DNA of 64,000 nt, taken from NCBI RefSeq assembly GCF_031732815.1, contig NZ_JAVMKF010000304.1:6103-70102 (forward strand), in the 5' to 3' direction. Below, piece by piece: positions 33,162 to 42,168 of the stretch. The notes under the pieces were generated by a model, which did not search any database, was not told the origin of the DNA, and was given only the letters and a program-made list of their open reading frames with translations. Made by a program: the position numbers and the translations under genes. The first letter of the stretch is position 1. Each line of letters starts with the position of its first letter. This stretch comes from Accumulibacter sp031732815. GTDB taxonomy: Bacteria > Pseudomonadota > Gammaproteobacteria > Burkholderiales > Rhodocyclaceae.

Positions 33162-34634
33162 ATGCGCTCACTGCCGAATCACTCAAGCCTCGACAAGCCT
33201 CTCCTGCTGCTGGTCGATGACGATCCGCTGATTTGCGACGGCTTGAGTCTGACCCTGAGCGGACGCTTCGAGGTCGTCACCAGCCAGGCGCGTTCACCCT
33301 GCCTGCAGTTGCTCCGGCAGTTGCGCAGAGCACCCGATCTGGCCCTGATCGACCTTGGCCTGCCGCCGCTGCCACATCGCCCGGACGAGGGCTTTGCGCT
33401 GATCGCCGAACTGCTCAGGCTGTCGCCCGGGATGCGCATCGTCGTCCTTTCCGGACAAAGCGACGAGGGCAACGCGCGCCACGCGCGCACGCTCGGCGCA
33501 GCGGAATTCGTCGGCAAGCCATGTCATCCGGCAGAACTGCAACAGGTGCTCGAACGCGCGCTCGCCTTCCACTCGGTTACCGGCGCCAGCGGTGCGGGCA
33601 GTGCTGGTGACGCGGGGTCACCGCTGATCGGCAGCAGTCCGGCCATCCAGAAGCTGTGGGTCCAGTTGCGCCAGTACGCCGAGCTGCCTTTCCCGGTGCT
33701 GATCGAAGGCGAGTCGGGCAGTGGCAAGGAGATCATCGCGGCGCGCTGCCTGCATCACGATACGCGCCGACGCAATCGACCGTTCCTGGCGCTCAATTGC
33801 GCCGCGATTTCACCCAACCTCGTCGAAGCGACCCTGTTCGGCTACGCCCGCGGTGCCTTTACCGGCGCCATCGCAAGCAAACCGGGCTACTTCGAAGACG
33901 CCGGCGAAGGCACGCTGTTTCTCGACGAAATCGGTGAACTGCCGCTTGAAGTCCAGGCGAAGCTGCTGCGTGTGCTGGAAAACGGTGACTACCAGCGTCT
34001 GGGCGAAACCCAGCGGCGCGTCAGCCAGGCCCGCATCATCGCAGCGACCAATCGGGATCTGCGCCAGGAGGTGAAGTCGGGCGCCTTTCGGGCCGACCTC
34101 TACCACCGCCTGTCGGTCTGTTCGATCAGCGCACCACCCTTGCGCGAAATGGGCAACGACAAGATCGTCCTGCTCGACCACTTCCGCCGGATCTACGCCG
34201 AACAGGCGCAGCAGGCCGCCTTTACCCTGAACGATCAGGCGACCGCTCGCTGGCTCGCCTATGATTTCCCGGGCAACGTTCGCGAACTGCGCAACATCGT
34301 CATCCGCCTGACGACCAAGCATGCCGGACAGGTGGTTGATCTGGCCCGCCTGGAAAGCGAACTCGATCTGCCCGACGAACCACTGGCGAGTGCGGCGCCG
34401 AACGGCGCAAGCGGCGGCGAAACGACGAGCGAGGCGATCGTCGCTGCCGCCACGCGGCGCCTGCGCCAACGCGAACCGTTCAGCCTTGACCGTCTGCTCG
34501 CAGCGACTGAACGCGGCTACATCGAAGCTGCGCTCAAGCTGGCGCACGGCAACGTCAGTCAGGCTGCCCGACTGCTCGGCCTGCACCGGACGACGCTCTA
34601 CAATCGGATGGAATCCTCAGCGCGGGAGGACTGA
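33162..34634 (+). CDS. Sigma54-dependent response regulator (PilR/PrsR type)
   Basis: 490 residues. Receiver domain with phospho-acceptor Asp64 (ALIDLGLPPL). The AAA+ domain has Walker A GESGSGKEII near 183-192, the sigma54-contact motif GAFTGA near 231, Walker B GTLFLDEIGELP and an arginine-finger region. The C-terminal Fis-type helix-turn-helix is GNVSQAARLLGLHRTTLYNRM. Its stop overlaps the next start as TGATG, so it is expressed with the pilus genes. No histidine kinase is adjacent; the likely partner is at 47931-49664 at the far end of the cluster. Confidence 0.93.
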   Translation: MRSLPNHSSLDKPLLLLVDDDPLICDGLSLTLSGRFEVVTSQARSPCLQLLRQLRRAPDLALIDLGLPPLPHRPDEGFALIAELLRLSPGMRIVVLSGQSDEGNARHARTLGAAEFVGKPCHPAELQQVLERALAFHSVTGASGAGSAGDAGSPLIGSSPAIQKLWVQLRQYAELPFPVLIEGESGSGKEIIAARCLHHDTRRRNRPFLALNCAAISPNLVEATLFGYARGAFTGAIASKPGYFEDAGEGTLFLDEIGELPLEVQAKLLRVLENGDYQRLGETQRRVSQARIIAATNRDLRQEVKSGAFRADLYHRLSVCSISAPPLREMGNDKIVLLDHFRRIYAEQAQQAAFTLNDQATARWLAYDFPGNVRELRNIVIRLTTKHAGQVVDLARLESELDLPDEPLASAAPNGASGGETTSEAIVAAATRRLRQREPFSLDRLLAATERGYIEAALKLAHGNVSQAARLLGLHRTTLYNRMESSARED

Positions 34635-35980
34635 TGTATCTCGATCACTTTGGTCTGCGCGAACCCCCGTTCCGCATCACGCCGCACACCGAGTTCTTCT
34701 TTTCGGGTGCCAACCGCGGCGCCACACTCGACGCACTGCTCTACGCCATTACGCACGACGAAGGTATCGTCAAGGTCAGCGGCGAGGTCGGCAGCGGCAA
34801 GACGATGCTCTGCCGAATGCTGCTCGAAAGGCTGCCGGCGAACGTCGAAACGGTCTACCTGGCCAACCCGATGCTGACGCGCGACGAGATTCCTTTGGCG
34901 CTTGCCGCCGAACTCGCTCTTCCCTTGCCGCTGGAGCGCGGCCAACTCCTGCTCGGCGCTCTGCACGATCGTCTGCTGGAGATTTACGCCGGAGGACGAC
35001 AGGTCGTCGTTCTGGTCGACGAGGCACAGGCCATGCCGCCGGAAGCGCTCGAAGAAATCCGCCTGCTGTCGAACCTCGAATCGAAACAGCACAAGCTGCT
35101 GCAGATCGTCCTCTTCGGCCAGCCCGAACTCGATCAACGCCTGAGCGCGACGGACCTGCGCCAGCTCAACGAACGCATCACGCACCGTTTCCGCCTCGCC
35201 GCGCTGTCGCGCGACGATGTCGGCGTTTACCTGGACTTTCGCCTGCGCGCCGCCGGCTACCACGGTCCCGCCCCGTTCACGCCCGCCGCGGTCCGCTTGA
35301 TCAGCCAGGCTTCCGAGGGATTGACGCGAAGAATCAATATCCTCGCCGACAAGGCGCTGCTCGCGGCGTATTCCGAGGGGAAGCACGAGATCGGCCGGCG
35401 AGAGGCCATGGCGGCGATCCAGGACGCCGAGTTCAGGCCGCTTGGCGGTCGCCGCACCTCCCGCCTGATCTGGGTGGGTGGAGCAACAGTCGCCACCATC
35501 ATCGGCCTGGGCGCACTGATCGCCGCGCAGAGCGAACTGCGTCACCTGCTCCCGGCGTCGACCGACACGGGGTCGGCGACCCGCGTGCCGTCCGCAGCAG
35601 CCGGCAATCTCGAGGCGTCTGCCTCCCCCCGGCCGACGATGTCGCTCGCCGAGCGCATTGCGGCGACCGACGAGTGGCTGCAGAAGACGCCCGACAGTCA
35701 CTCGTTCATCCAGTTGCTGCTCACCGACGCCGACAACGAGCGCGAAGTGGACAGCTTTATCGGCCGCCAGGCCGGCGTTCTCGATGCCCGCCAGATTCGC
35801 GTCTATCGCGCGACCATGGGAGGACGAAATCGCCTGGGCGTGATCTATGGCGATTACCCGACGCGGAGCGCGGCCAACGCCGTACTTGCGGCGCTGTCGG
35901 AAAACCTGCCAAGCGGCAAGCCTTACGTCCGCTCGGTCGGCAAGCTGCGCCAGCCACTCCGCGAAGACTCCCGGAAGTGA
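34634..35980 (+). CDS. MshM/ExeA-like AAA ATPase
   Basis: 448 residues. N-terminal MYLDHFGLREPPFRITPHTE is the signature of GspA/ExeA/MshM ATPases. Walker A GEVGSGKTML at about 50-59, Walker B VVVLVDEAQAM near 118-127. A transmembrane helix (LIWVGGATVATIIGLGALIA) lies at about 277-297, and a periplasmic tail of about 150 residues ends in a SPOR-like segment, probably binding peptidoglycan. Such proteins help the secretin cross or assemble through the cell wall. Overlaps the upstream regulator gene. Confidence 0.88.
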   Translation: MYLDHFGLREPPFRITPHTEFFFSGANRGATLDALLYAITHDEGIVKVSGEVGSGKTMLCRMLLERLPANVETVYLANPMLTRDEIPLALAAELALPLPLERGQLLLGALHDRLLEIYAGGRQVVVLVDEAQAMPPEALEEIRLLSNLESKQHKLLQIVLFGQPELDQRLSATDLRQLNERITHRFRLAALSRDDVGVYLDFRLRAAGYHGPAPFTPAAVRLISQASEGLTRRINILADKALLAAYSEGKHEIGRREAMAAIQDAEFRPLGGRRTSRLIWVGGATVATIIGLGALIAAQSELRHLLPASTDTGSATRVPSAAAGNLEASASPRPTMSLAERIAATDEWLQKTPDSHSFIQLLLTDADNEREVDSFIGRQAGVLDARQIRVYRATMGGRNRLGVIYGDYPTRSAANAVLAALSENLPSGKPYVRSVGKLRQPLREDSRK

Positions 35981-36065
35981 GTTTCAAGCGCTAAAAATCA
36001 TGAACTTGTGCGCGCGCCTGAGCGTGGTATCATCACCCCATCGTCTACCCGGAGGTGAGTCGAGC

Positions 36066-37886
36066 GTGTTCGCGCCATTTTTAGGCGTCGTCCTGTCCCT
36101 GCTTCTGCTGGCAGCGTGCACGCCGACGACACTGAGCGGTGGGCCGTCGCGCGGCCATCTGCAGGATTCGGCAACCAGCGCCCGCCCCAGCGGACCGATC
36201 CCGCAGCCTGTCCAACAAAGCGTATCGCTGCCCCGGCCGCGCGCCGTCGGCAGGACCGAGACTTATAGCGTCGTGGTCAACAACGTCAACGTGCATGACC
36301 TGCTGTTTGCCCTGGCGCGCGATGCGCGGCTGAACGTCGACATTCATCCGGGTCTGACCGGCGAGGTGACGCTGAACGCGATCGACCAGACGCTGCAGCA
36401 ATTGCTCGTGCGCATCGCCAAGCAGATCGACATGCGCTTCGAACTCGACGGGCCGAACCTGGTCGTCATGCCCGACACGCCGTACCTGAAGAACTACACG
36501 GTCGATTACGTCAACATCGCGCGCGACGTGACCGGCACGATCTCGACCAACACGCAGATCTCGACCAGCGCGCTGGCCACCGGAGGCGGCGGCGCGGCGA
36601 ATGCGAATACGTCCCGCCTGCAGATCGAAAACAAGTCGAAGAACCGCTTCTGGGAGTCGCTGGAAAAGAACCTGAAGGACTTGCTGCACGAGACCGACAA
36701 GGTATTTCCGGAGGGCTCGACCGAGACGGTCACCGAGCAGGCGGCGACGCAGAGCACCACCGGTACCGGCGCCCCGGCACCAGTCGTCAGAGCGCCACGC
36801 GGCAGCCCGGTGCAGCCGACGCTGGCGGCCAGTCCCAATCCCGCGACCTTGCAGAACAGCGGGGCGACGGTGGTCAAGCGCCTGACCTTCCGCGAAGCCG
36901 CGTCGGTCATCGCCAACCCGGAAGGTGGCGTGATCACCGTGCGGGCGACCAGCCGACAACACGAAAAGGTCCAGGAGTTCCTCGATCGGGTGATGGGCAG
37001 CGCCCGCCGCCAGGTGCTGATTGAAGCAACGATCATCGAGGTGACGCTGAGCGACGGCTACCAGCAGGGAATCGAATGGAGTCGCCTGCGCAGCGACAAC
37101 AGCGGTTTCACGGTCAACAAGCCGGTGCTGACGACCAATGTACCAAGCGCCGTAACGCCCTACATCATCAAGTACGGGAACACGAATCCGCTCAATCTGA
37201 TGACCACGGTCGAGCTGCTGCGCACCTTCGGCACGGTCAAGGTGCTGTCCAGCCCCAAGCTGGCGGTGCTCAACAATCAGACGGCGACGCTCAAGGTGTC
37301 CGAGGACTTCGTTTACTTCAGTGTCAAACAGGACATCGTCCCCGGCAATACCAATACCAATGCAACGGTGACGACCACGACCACGCCGCAATCGGTTTCG
37401 ATCGGCTTCTTCATGAGCCTGACGGCGCAGATCAGCGATAGCGGAACGGTCACCCTGAACGTTCGTCCGTCGATCTCGAGCATTGCCGAGCTGAAGCAGG
37501 ATCCCAATCCCGACCTGGCCAAGAACAACATCAAGAATCTGGTGCCGCAAATCCGCACGCGCGAAATCGAGTCGGTGTTGCGCATCGAGAGCGGCGACAT
37601 CGCCGTCCTCGGCGGATTGATGGAAGACCGCCTGGACAACCGCACCGGACGGGTGCCGGGTCTCGGCGACCTGCCGTTCATCGGCGAAGTCCTGAACAAT
37701 CGCGCCAACTCGTCGGCGAAATCGGAACTCGTCGTCCTGCTGCGCCCGACGGTGATCAGGGACGCCTCGCTGGAAGGCGATTTCAGCAATTTCCGGGACA
37801 TCCTTCCGAAAAAGGACTTCTTCCGCAGCAACCCGGTCTTCCAGCCCTTCTCGCTGCCTGAAACGACGCCGGAGCCGCTGCAGTGA
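36066..37886 (+). CDS. mshL: Pilus secretin, MshL-like
   Basis: 606 residues from GTG 36066, chosen because GGAGGTGAG lies 6 nt upstream; ATG 36000 is in frame but lacks such a site. A lipobox (LLLLAAC, Cys18) predicts an outer-membrane lipoprotein. A secretin N domain (VVNNVNVHDLLFALARDARL) precedes a Ser/Thr/Gln-rich linker. The secretin core follows: RRQVLIEATIIEVTLSDGYQ, LLRTFGTVKVLSSPKLAVLNNQTA, IAVLGGLMEDR, VPGLGDLPFIGEVLNNR. It forms the outer-membrane gate for the pilus fibre. Confidence 0.92.
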   Translation: MFAPFLGVVLSLLLLAACTPTTLSGGPSRGHLQDSATSARPSGPIPQPVQQSVSLPRPRAVGRTETYSVVVNNVNVHDLLFALARDARLNVDIHPGLTGEVTLNAIDQTLQQLLVRIAKQIDMRFELDGPNLVVMPDTPYLKNYTVDYVNIARDVTGTISTNTQISTSALATGGGGAANANTSRLQIENKSKNRFWESLEKNLKDLLHETDKVFPEGSTETVTEQAATQSTTGTGAPAPVVRAPRGSPVQPTLAASPNPATLQNSGATVVKRLTFREAASVIANPEGGVITVRATSRQHEKVQEFLDRVMGSARRQVLIEATIIEVTLSDGYQQGIEWSRLRSDNSGFTVNKPVLTTNVPSAVTPYIIKYGNTNPLNLMTTVELLRTFGTVKVLSSPKLAVLNNQTATLKVSEDFVYFSVKQDIVPGNTNTNATVTTTTTPQSVSIGFFMSLTAQISDSGTVTLNVRPSISSIAELKQDPNPDLAKNNIKNLVPQIRTREIESVLRIESGDIAVLGGLMEDRLDNRTGRVPGLGDLPFIGEVLNNRANSSAKSELVVLLRPTVIRDASLEGDFSNFRDILPKKDFFRSNPVFQPFSLPETTPEPLQ

Positions 37887-39190
37887 GCCTGTTGATGGAT
37901 GCCCTGCGGCGAGCTGAAGAAGCCAAGCGGCAGATCGGCTCGACTCCCCGGCCGGCGACCGCCGAGGCACCGCCGGAACTCAGCCTGGACCCGCTGGAGC
38001 CAACCGCGCCTGAACCCGAACCAAGGCTGCCGCCGCTGGCTCGCCACCTGGAATCGGTCGACGCCGATCTGGCGGCCGCCGCCGAGTCGCAGAGCAAACG
38101 TCCGCCGGCGGCGGAAATCAGGACGCCCAGCCGGCCAACTCAGGGCGCCGAGGCGAGCGACCCGCGCGCAACGGCACGCAAGGTATTCGCTGCCAAGCAG
38201 TCGGTCCGCACACGTCCGGCGCTATGGCCGATTCTCGGCCTGCTCGCAGCGTTCGCGCTGATCATCGGCGGCTATTTCTGGTGGCAACTGCAGACGCTTG
38301 ACGGCAAGCCGCCGATACCCGCGCCGCTTCCGCCAACCGCCGTCCCGGCGATGCCCGGCACAACCGCCAGCGAACCGCCACCGGCGCTACCGGTAACACC
38401 AGCCGTTCCCGCTGGCGCGCCGCCTGCGGCAGAAGCAAGTGTGCCCAACACGAGCGCAGCCGCGCTGCCGACGGCCGAGACCGCGGCGCCGCGCGTACGC
38501 CCGTCGTCAACAGCCGCGCCGACAAGCACCGCCCGGCTCGATGCGGCTGACCGGGAGATGAGTCCCTCAGTGCCGCACGCCGCCCGCGTACACCTGCGCC
38601 CAAGTGCAGCGCGGCCACCCGAGCCCGCCGAGACGATGCTCGCGCTGGCCTACGAAGCCTGGCTGGCCGATCGCCTGGACGACGCACAACGCGCCTACGA
38701 GCAGGTCCTGCGCGCAGACCCGAAGAACGCCGACGCGCTGCGCGGCCTGGCGGCGATCGCTCTCCGCCGCGGTCAGAACGAACGCGCGCACCAACTCTAC
38801 CTGCGCGTGCTCGAGTCCGACCCAAGCGATGCGACCGCGCAAGCCGCCCTGGTCAATCTGCGTGGAGCCGGCGACAGCGGCCAGACGGAAAGCCGCCTGA
38901 AGACCCTGCTCGCCAGCCAGCCCGAGGCGGCGGCGCTGCACTTCGCCCTGGGCAACCATTACGCGCGTAGCGGCCGCTGGGGCGAAGCGCAGCAAGCGTA
39001 TTTCGACGCCTGCCGGCTGGAGCCCGAGAACGCTGACCATCTTTACAACCTGGCGGTCAGCCTCGACCACTTGCGCCAGACGAAGCTTGCGGCGCAGTAC
39101 TACGGCATGGCGCTGGTTGCTGCCGACAAGCAACCGAGCGCTTTCGACAAGAGCCTTGCCGCCCGGCGAATCCAGGAGCTACAGCCGTGA
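37883..39190 (+). CDS. MshN-like TPR protein
   Basis: 435 residues from GTG 37883, a GTGA overlap with the secretin. A short cytosolic N-terminus (LLMDALRRAEEAKRQ) is followed by a Pro/Ala-rich region, a transmembrane helix near 112-134 and a Pro-rich periplasmic linker. TPR repeats from about 250 to the end include AYEQVLRADPKNADALRGLA and FALGNHYARSGRWGEAQQAY. Similar proteins lie in MSHA pilus loci and are thought to support secretin assembly. Confidence 0.8.
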   Translation: MSLLMDALRRAEEAKRQIGSTPRPATAEAPPELSLDPLEPTAPEPEPRLPPLARHLESVDADLAAAAESQSKRPPAAEIRTPSRPTQGAEASDPRATARKVFAAKQSVRTRPALWPILGLLAAFALIIGGYFWWQLQTLDGKPPIPAPLPPTAVPAMPGTTASEPPPALPVTPAVPAGAPPAAEASVPNTSAAALPTAETAAPRVRPSSTAAPTSTARLDAADREMSPSVPHAARVHLRPSAARPPEPAETMLALAYEAWLADRLDDAQRAYEQVLRADPKNADALRGLAAIALRRGQNERAHQLYLRVLESDPSDATAQAALVNLRGAGDSGQTESRLKTLLASQPEAAALHFALGNHYARSGRWGEAQQAYFDACRLEPENADHLYNLAVSLDHLRQTKLAAQYYGMALVAADKQPSAFDKSLAARRIQELQP

Positions 39191-39241
39191 GCCCCGCGTA
39201 CGCCCTGCCCTCACCGACGCTGACCAGCGGCTGATCCGCGC

Positions 39242-40954
39242 ATGAAGCCCTCCCCGACGCAGAGCCACGCGAAGCCGCTCGGCCAGGTCCTGATCAACAA
39301 GGGCATCCTGAGCGAAGACCAACTGCGCATTTCGCTGCTCGAGCAGATGAAATCGAACCAGCCGATCGGCAAGCTGCTGGTCTCGCTGGGTTTCGTCTCC
39401 GAAGCAACGCTGCGCGACGCGCTTTCGGAAAGCCTGGGCAAACAGAGCATCGACCTGAGCAACGCGATCGTGGACGCTTCCGGTCTCAAGCTCATCCCGC
39501 GCGAACTGGCCAAGCGCCACCATCTGCTGCCGCTCGATTACGATCCGGACGGTCGACGGCTGACGATCGCCATTGCCGACATCAACGACATCGTCGCGCT
39601 CGACAAGCTGCGCGGACTGGCTGGCGACGAGATCGAGATCGACACGCTGCTCGCTGGCGAGACGGAAATCGATCGTGCGATCGATCAGTCGTACGGGCAC
39701 GAGTTGTCGATCGACGGGATTCTGCATGAGATCGAAACCGGAGAAATCGACTTTCGCGGCCTGCAATCGTCCGCCGATGAATACAGCCAGCCGGTCGTTC
39801 GCCTGATCGACTCCATCCTCACCGACGCGGTCAAGCGCGACTCATCGGACATCCATTTCGAGCCGGAAGCGGGTTTTCTGCGCATTCGCTACCGTATCGA
39901 CGGAATGCTGCGCCAGATTCGTTCGCTGCACAAGACCTACTGGCCGGCCATGGCAGTGCGCATCAAGGTGCTGTCGGGAATGAACATTGCCGAAACGCGC
40001 GCACCGCAGGATGGTCGCATCTCGCTCAACATGCGTGGCCGTCCGGTTGATTTCCGCGTTTCCGTGCAGCCGACGATCCACGGTGAAAACATCGTCCTGC
40101 GCATTCTCGACCGGCAGAAGGGCATCGTGCCGCTCGACGGGCTGGGTCTCGCCGATCGGCAACTCGATCAGCTCAAGCTGATGATCGCCCGGCCAGAGGG
40201 GATCGTCTTCGTCACCGGGCCGACCGGCAGCGGCAAGACGACGACGCTCTACTCGATACTCAACCACATCAACTCCGATGGGGTAAACATCATGACCCTC
40301 GAAGACCCGGTCGAGTACCCGATGACGCTGGTCCGCCAGACTTCAGCAAGCGAGTCGCTGAAGCTCGACTTCGCCAGCGGCATCCGCTCGATCATGCGCC
40401 AGGATCCGGACATCATCCTGGTCGGCGAGGTTCGCGACGCGGACACTGCGGCGATGGCTCTGCGGGCAGCGATGACCGGACATCAGGTCTACTCGACGCT
40501 GCACACCAATTCGGCGATCGGCGCCATTCCGCGGCTGCTCGACATCGGCGTCCTGCCCGACATCATGGCCGGCAACATCATAGGCATCATCGCGCAGCGT
40601 CTGATCCGCCGCCTGTGCCTACGCTGCAAGGTCCCCTACCAGGCGGAAGCGCACGAAGCACACCTGCTGGGCAGCCTGACCGACGGCGCGCGGCCGATCA
40701 TCTACCGACCGAGCGGCTGCGAGCGCTGCGACTTTCAGGGCTATCGCGGCCGCATGGCCATCATGGAATTGCTGCGCGTCAATGGCGACATGGACGAGCT
40801 GATCGCGCGCCGCAGCACGGTGCGCGAAATGCGCCAGCTCGCCATTCGCCAGGGTTTCGCGACACTCGCCGACGACGGCCTGCGCCGCGTGCTCGACGGA
40901 TCAACCTCGCTCGAAGAGGTCGGCCGGGTCGTCGACCTGACCGACCGGATGTAG
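39242..40954 (+). CDS. mshE: Type II secretion/type IV pilus assembly ATPase, MshE/GspE-like
   Basis: 570 residues. Two N-terminal GspE/MshE domains (LGQVLINKGILSEDQLRISL) can bind cyclic di-GMP in MshE relatives. Walker A GPTGSGKTTTLYSIL near 325, the Asp box LEDPVEYP, the Walker B region DPDIILVGEVRDADTA and the His box. A tetracysteine zinc site (CLRCKV...CERCDF) lies near the C-terminus. It powers fibre extension. No retraction ATPase (PilT/PilU) is present in the window. Confidence 0.93.
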   Translation: MKPSPTQSHAKPLGQVLINKGILSEDQLRISLLEQMKSNQPIGKLLVSLGFVSEATLRDALSESLGKQSIDLSNAIVDASGLKLIPRELAKRHHLLPLDYDPDGRRLTIAIADINDIVALDKLRGLAGDEIEIDTLLAGETEIDRAIDQSYGHELSIDGILHEIETGEIDFRGLQSSADEYSQPVVRLIDSILTDAVKRDSSDIHFEPEAGFLRIRYRIDGMLRQIRSLHKTYWPAMAVRIKVLSGMNIAETRAPQDGRISLNMRGRPVDFRVSVQPTIHGENIVLRILDRQKGIVPLDGLGLADRQLDQLKLMIARPEGIVFVTGPTGSGKTTTLYSILNHINSDGVNIMTLEDPVEYPMTLVRQTSASESLKLDFASGIRSIMRQDPDIILVGEVRDADTAAMALRAAMTGHQVYSTLHTNSAIGAIPRLLDIGVLPDIMAGNIIGIIAQRLIRRLCLRCKVPYQAEAHEAHLLGSLTDGARPIIYRPSGCERCDFQGYRGRMAIMELLRVNGDMDELIARRSTVREMRQLAIRQGFATLADDGLRRVLDGSTSLEEVGRVVDLTDRM

Positions 40955-40958
40955 GTCG

Positions 40959-42161
40959 ATGCCACTGTACAGCTACAAGGCGGTCAACCCCGACGGACGC
41001 ACCGTTCTCGGACGGATCGACGCAGTCAACCTGGTCGATCTCGACATGCGCCTGCGACGAATGGAGCTCGACCTGGTGCGCGGCGCGCCCGTCGGCAACC
41101 GCCGCCTGTTTGCCGGCGACCGTGTGCCACGCCAGGAACTGATCCACTTCTGCTTTCACCTCCAGCAACTGGTGCGCGCCGGCGTTCCCGTGCTCGAAGG
41201 GCTGTCGGACTTGCGCGACAGCGTCGACCAGCCGCGCTTTCGTGAAGTCGTCGCCAGCCTGATCGAGGCGATCGAGGGCGGCCAGACGCTCTCGCAGGCA
41301 ATGGAAGCGCATCAGCGCGTCTTCGACGGCATCTTCGTCAGCCTCGTACGCGCCGGCGAGACCAGCGGCCGGCTGCCCGAAGTCCTCAAGAGTCTGCACG
41401 AATCGCTGCGCTGGGAGGACGAGCTCGCCGCCCAGACGAAGAAGATGATTGCTTACCCGGCTTTCGTCGGGACAGTTGTCCTCGCCGCTACGGCGTTCCT
41501 GATGATCTACATGGTTCCCCAGCTCAAGTTGTTCGTCAAGAACATGGGGCAGACCCTGCCGGCACAGACACAGGTCCTTTTTTTTGTTTCGGATCTGCTC
41601 GCCGGCTACTGGTACGCCTTGCTGCTCGTCCTCGCCCTTGCCATTCTCGCCTTGCGCCTCGTCCTGCAAAAGAACCCGCACGCGCGCTACCACTTCGACC
41701 ACATCCTGCTCGAACTGCCCCTGGTTGGTCAAATCCAGCGCAAGATCATCCTCTCGCGCTTTGCGAACACCTTCGCCCTGCTCTTTGCTTCCGGCATACC
41801 GATCATCGAATCGATCCGCGCCACGCAGGGCGTCGTCGGCAACCTCGTCATCCGGAAAGGCCTCGAGCGCGTCGAGCAGTTGATCGGCGAAGGAAACAAT
41901 GTGACCGGAGCGTTTCAGCAGACCGGCTTCTTTCCACCGCTGGTCATCCGCATGCTGCGCGTCGGCGAGAATACCGGCGCACTCGACGAGGCACTGGCCA
42001 ACGTCAGCTACTTCTACACGCGCGACGTGCACGAGTCGGTTCAGAGGATTCAGCAACTGATCGAGCCGATGCTCACCGTCGTCATGGGCTGTCTGCTCGG
42101 CTGGATCATGCTTTCGGTGCTTGGCCCGGTCTACGAGGTCATCAGCCGGATCAGGCCCTGA
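40959..42161 (+). CDS. mshG: Inner-membrane platform protein, MshG/PilC-like
   Basis: 400 residues with the two repeated T2SSF domains. Key segments: FCFHLQQLVRAGVPVLEGL, GETSGRLPEVLKSLHESLRWEDEL, and in the second half FANTFALLFASGIPIIESI and GENTGALDEALANVSYFY. Three transmembrane helices. It anchors the ATPase and moves pilin subunits into the fibre. Confidence 0.93.
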   Translation: MPLYSYKAVNPDGRTVLGRIDAVNLVDLDMRLRRMELDLVRGAPVGNRRLFAGDRVPRQELIHFCFHLQQLVRAGVPVLEGLSDLRDSVDQPRFREVVASLIEAIEGGQTLSQAMEAHQRVFDGIFVSLVRAGETSGRLPEVLKSLHESLRWEDELAAQTKKMIAYPAFVGTVVLAATAFLMIYMVPQLKLFVKNMGQTLPAQTQVLFFVSDLLAGYWYALLLVLALAILALRLVLQKNPHARYHFDHILLELPLVGQIQRKIILSRFANTFALLFASGIPIIESIRATQGVVGNLVIRKGLERVEQLIGEGNNVTGAFQQTGFFPPLVIRMLRVGENTGALDEALANVSYFYTRDVHESVQRIQQLIEPMLTVVMGCLLGWIMLSVLGPVYEVISRIRP

Positions 42162-42168
42162 GCACGCC